DNA of 64,000 bases. It comes from Nipponacmea schrenckii (Eukaryota; Mollusca; Gastropoda; Lottiidae). The number at the start of each line of letters is the position of its first letter. Within the stretch, counting starts at the first letter, position 1. The translations under genes were made by a program, and so were the position numbers. The DNA is taken from positions 40,907,106-40,971,105 of the forward strand of contig JAUJPP010000005.1 of assembly GCA_030562195.1 (NCBI GenBank), given 5' to 3'. This document shows, piece after piece, positions 60,661 to 64,000 of this stretch. The notes beneath the pieces are model-generated. The model was given only the letters and a program-made list of their open reading frames with translations, made no database searches and was not told where the DNA came from.

Positions 60661-63600
60661 CTATTACAAGTATAGCAATACTGAAAGATTGCCACAAATT
60701 CCTTTTGAAAAGACAACACCAACTTGTAGAAACAAACTGCCTTTGAAGGGAAATAATCACCTCACATCACCTGCTGTCAATTTTAAAGAATGTTGAGTTC
60801 AATAAACACAATGTAGTACATGTGTTGAATTGTTGTCTTAAAACATTATAGACTCAGACTGAACTTTGACCTGTCTTCAAATACAAACAATCTCGACATC
60901 AAACACAGACAAGTTTCACCAAATAGCGCTGTTCTCAATCACCATATAATTAACCTGGTTTTTAACAGGGTTTCTGATATAAATCCATCATCAGGACATA
61001 AACAGTTCAGAAAACTTTTTCCTCATATTTTACCTTATTAAGATGAAAAAGGTTCATAAACTTTGTGTCTGATATTTGATAAAAATAGACTGTTTGAACA
61101 GAATAAGGCCCAGCCCTTCCTGACACAATTAATGGACATAATTAGTCACCTAACAATTGAATTATCCTCTTCGCCCAGCCCAGCCCTTCCTGACATAGTT
61201 AACTGACATTAAACCTGTATTTATAATAAGAAGAATTAATACTAGTTAAACAGGTATGGTAGAAATATCACCAGGGCCAGTATAACCTGATCGTCTGGTT
61301 TTATTATAACTTTATAATGTCAGAAGTAATTACAGGCTTTCAAACAGTTTCCTTCATATACACTATATATATACAGAGATTTCAGACTGCTTTCTTAAAA
61401 CGACGTCAACTCCATTCGGGAACAAGTCTGACCTAGTTACTAGAATCAGAACACAAGGATAATTAGGAGACATTTTTAAGGTGCGACCTCGTCAAATTCC
61501 TTTCCTATACCAGAAAATATCCTAACCCTTTACATCATTCAACTGATTTAGTCTGGGGTTGGTATTTAATGGACTAACTAAGGTTGGGGTCGGTTATTTC
61601 TAGAGGTGAGAATGATGTGAAAGTTTAGGATGTGTCAAATCCTCACTTAACAGCTTCTTACTTTTCAAATCATCTCCTCACAGTAAGTTCTTACAGAATA
61701 ATCATTTTTCATTCATCAAACAAAATGTTGATTCTCTTACACAGGTCTAAATATCAAATATCAACAACTAATTGATTGTTATAAATTATTATTGGTGATA
61801 AAGTTCAGTATAATATATCTAAGGCAGCAGATTTATCTAATTGGCTACATTCATTATGCTACTAACAATCTATGGCACTGTCCTTGTTTGCTACATTCTG
61901 TAAAGATATTAAGGGATTTGAAATTGCAAAAGAGTAGGCTAGTGCCACTATCTCGGCCAAATTTCCCTCATTGCACACCACATGGGAGTGTCTTGTTTTC
62001 ATTTAGCCCATTGTGTGCAGAAGAGTAGGGCATTTAACTCCATTTCACCAACAATCTATAAAGGATAAGAAACTACAAAACTTGATACAAATGCCCTGTG
62101 TACAAACCACACCCTCCTCAAAGCTTTGGTAACGGTAATACAAGTTAGGGAAATTATCTTTCATTCACAGCTAAATACTGTCCAATCAATCAATCTCAGC
62201 TAATCAAATCAAATGACTTGTTGTAGATGTTTTCTTATCATTTCCATGCTTACAACAGATTTAGTTTTAAAAAGTGCTCAAAACTGTATTCGCAGGATTG
62301 AAACAAAGATATATAAACTATCAACCAGAATATATGATCTCAATTATTAAATTAATCCCAAATCATAATAGAAGTTTGTTTCCCAACAATTACAAATAAA
62401 TATAGAGACTCACTAGGGTGATTGAAAGTAATTAGTTACTGTTTAATAAAAGGCACTGGTACAGGATTAAAGTTTTGTTTACAATTATTGTGGTGTTAAT
62501 ACTTAGTAAAATAAAGACATTTTGTAAAGTAGACCTGTTAATTAGATACTATGATTACATTATATTTGTATATGAAGACATTTAGGCATCTTCTGTTTCT
62601 AAAGCTCAAATCCTCCCCTTTAATATGTATGCACTGAAGTAGGAAAAATCCATTTTTAATAATGTTTTGAAATAGATTGAAATGACAACATGAGTCAGAG
62701 AAATCATGATAGACTGACTAAGTATATGATATATTGAATCAGGGTGTGGTCTCAGATTCATTTCAATAACAGAGAAAAATTAGAAATACCAGTTACATCA
62801 TTATAACAATATCAGATAATATCAGATAAGATCAACAAATAGAAGCAGAGAGCACAGGTTACTTAAAAAACACAGACTGGTAAAATAAAGAAATGTGTCA
62901 TAATATAATATATTTCCTTGTGTTTTTTGTTCTGTTACCAATAAAAGGTGGCTAGATTCTAATCTGAAAGGGAATCTACAATCTGAAATTTTTGTCCCCG
63001 TTGACTTAGCTTTTGAACTAAGACTGAGAGACATTTAGAAGTGAATCCCATAATTATTAACGTATCTTATAGGTTATACAGTAAAATATATCTCATCATT
63101 AGACGATATTAGGTCTAATATTAGAAAGAAATGATCATAACACTTCATAAGATGTGTGATTTTAACAACTAGATTTATTCCAATTAAACCCCATCATTAA
63201 CTATAACCTCAAATATAACTGTTAAATTCATTCTGTTATCTTAATCTGACAGCTCTGTGAATTAACTGTGAAAATTGACATAACCTGAGGGAGGTTTTTC
63301 TTGTTAAATGATACCTAGGCCAGTGCTTTTATTTTTTATGAGACTACCTTCTCACCACTCTGTAACAGCACCAACTTGTTAAGTTGATGATTATAGTCAC
63401 ATGTAACCCAAAGTCCAAACCTAAGAGATTTATTTCTACTAAAACTGCATTAATATTTTGGATATAACATGTTGATAGGTCCTAGTATTACACTACAATC
63501 AAATCTTATTTAGCTAAACTACCATACCTAATATTTGAAGTAGGCCTACATTATATATTTCTGTATTGGTAGATCTACTATTATTACAATACGAATTAAA

Positions 63601-64000
63601 GTTTAAGACATCACTATATACCAAACCAGTACTTAATATAAACATTTGAAGATACAGTTGTCTCCAAATTCGAACATTGATTGCCAACAAGTTGAACAAG
63701 AATTTCAATTCGCTTGAAAATTAAGCCAAATTGGTAAATACATAGACTAGATCTAGACTACATATTATCTAATAGGGCCTACAATGATACAAAACATCCA
63801 AACTACTACATTGACAGAGAACGTCGCAGGTCAAGTATATGTAGACACAGAGTTTAATGAAACAGAAATATCAACTTAAAACTTAGAGTGAGAATTGGCT
63901 TTTCATTTTATATTTACAAAGTGAACGGTTTTTTTTAAGAAAAGACTCGAGAAGTGTAACTGTGGCAAATCAAAATGCCAGAATGGGTTGTATTTTTCTG

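Larger units (their letters stand above)
58316..64000. other. Sequence upstream of RAP1, no recognised gene
   Basis: No coding exon recognised on either strand. RAP1 5' UTR exon(s) and promoter probably lie here but cannot be placed. Contents: an about 85-bp unit in three copies (58331-58565), a short tandem duplicate with AAT runs (58712-58790), a TTAA-flanked MITE (59142-59612), a two-headed SINE (60212-60660), a block shared with the 3' side of RAP1 (61426-61640), a SINE 3' fragment (61905-62045), and a dispersed fragment (63255-63400) also seen near 9960. Confidence 0.6.

Overview
This is an AT-rich invertebrate nuclear genome window. Short exons carry GT-AG introns, there are tRNA-derived SINEs and many small inverted-repeat transposons, and most introns contain their own tandem-repeat array. 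The three genes are conserved animal genes. Protein style, SINE type and repeat content suggest a lophotrochozoan, most likely a mollusc; the species cannot be told from the sequence alone.

Layout. 1-1547 is a 68-bp tandem array that runs off the left edge. 2347-27174 (minus) is the N-terminal 1,081 codons of IFT122, an intraflagellar-transport complex A subunit, in 25 visible exons; its last exons lie beyond the window. 27175-28986 is a divergent intergenic region with two mirror-image ETS-type motifs and an X-box-like motif. 28987-48298 (plus) is a complete RAD54L2/ARIP4 SNF2-family ATPase gene, 23 coding exons and 1,916 codons, with every exon phase consistent. 48299-55133 is non-coding sequence between two convergent genes. 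55134-58315 (minus) is a complete six-exon Rap1 small GTPase of 185 residues. 58316-64000 has no recognisable gene and holds SINEs, a TTAA-flanked MITE and short repeats.

I rebuilt the exon structures by eye from splice sites, reading phase and remembered family conservation. No alignment or gene-finder was run. The three genes do not form a pathway: one is ciliary transport, one is nuclear chromatin/SUMO-linked ATPase, one is membrane signalling.

The most unusual content is in the introns. A 53-bp minisatellite in IFT122 is built from the last 49 nt of a coding exon plus its splice donor, repeated about ten times. A 28-bp minisatellite of about 56 units carries a near-consensus RNA polymerase III A-box in most units and looks like an expanded SINE head. 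A 156-bp foldback element with a 9-bp target duplication sits inside a SINE. A 31-bp array in RAD54L2 contains an exact 300-bp higher-order duplication. One IFT122 WD-repeat exon expected from the family is not present where it should be.
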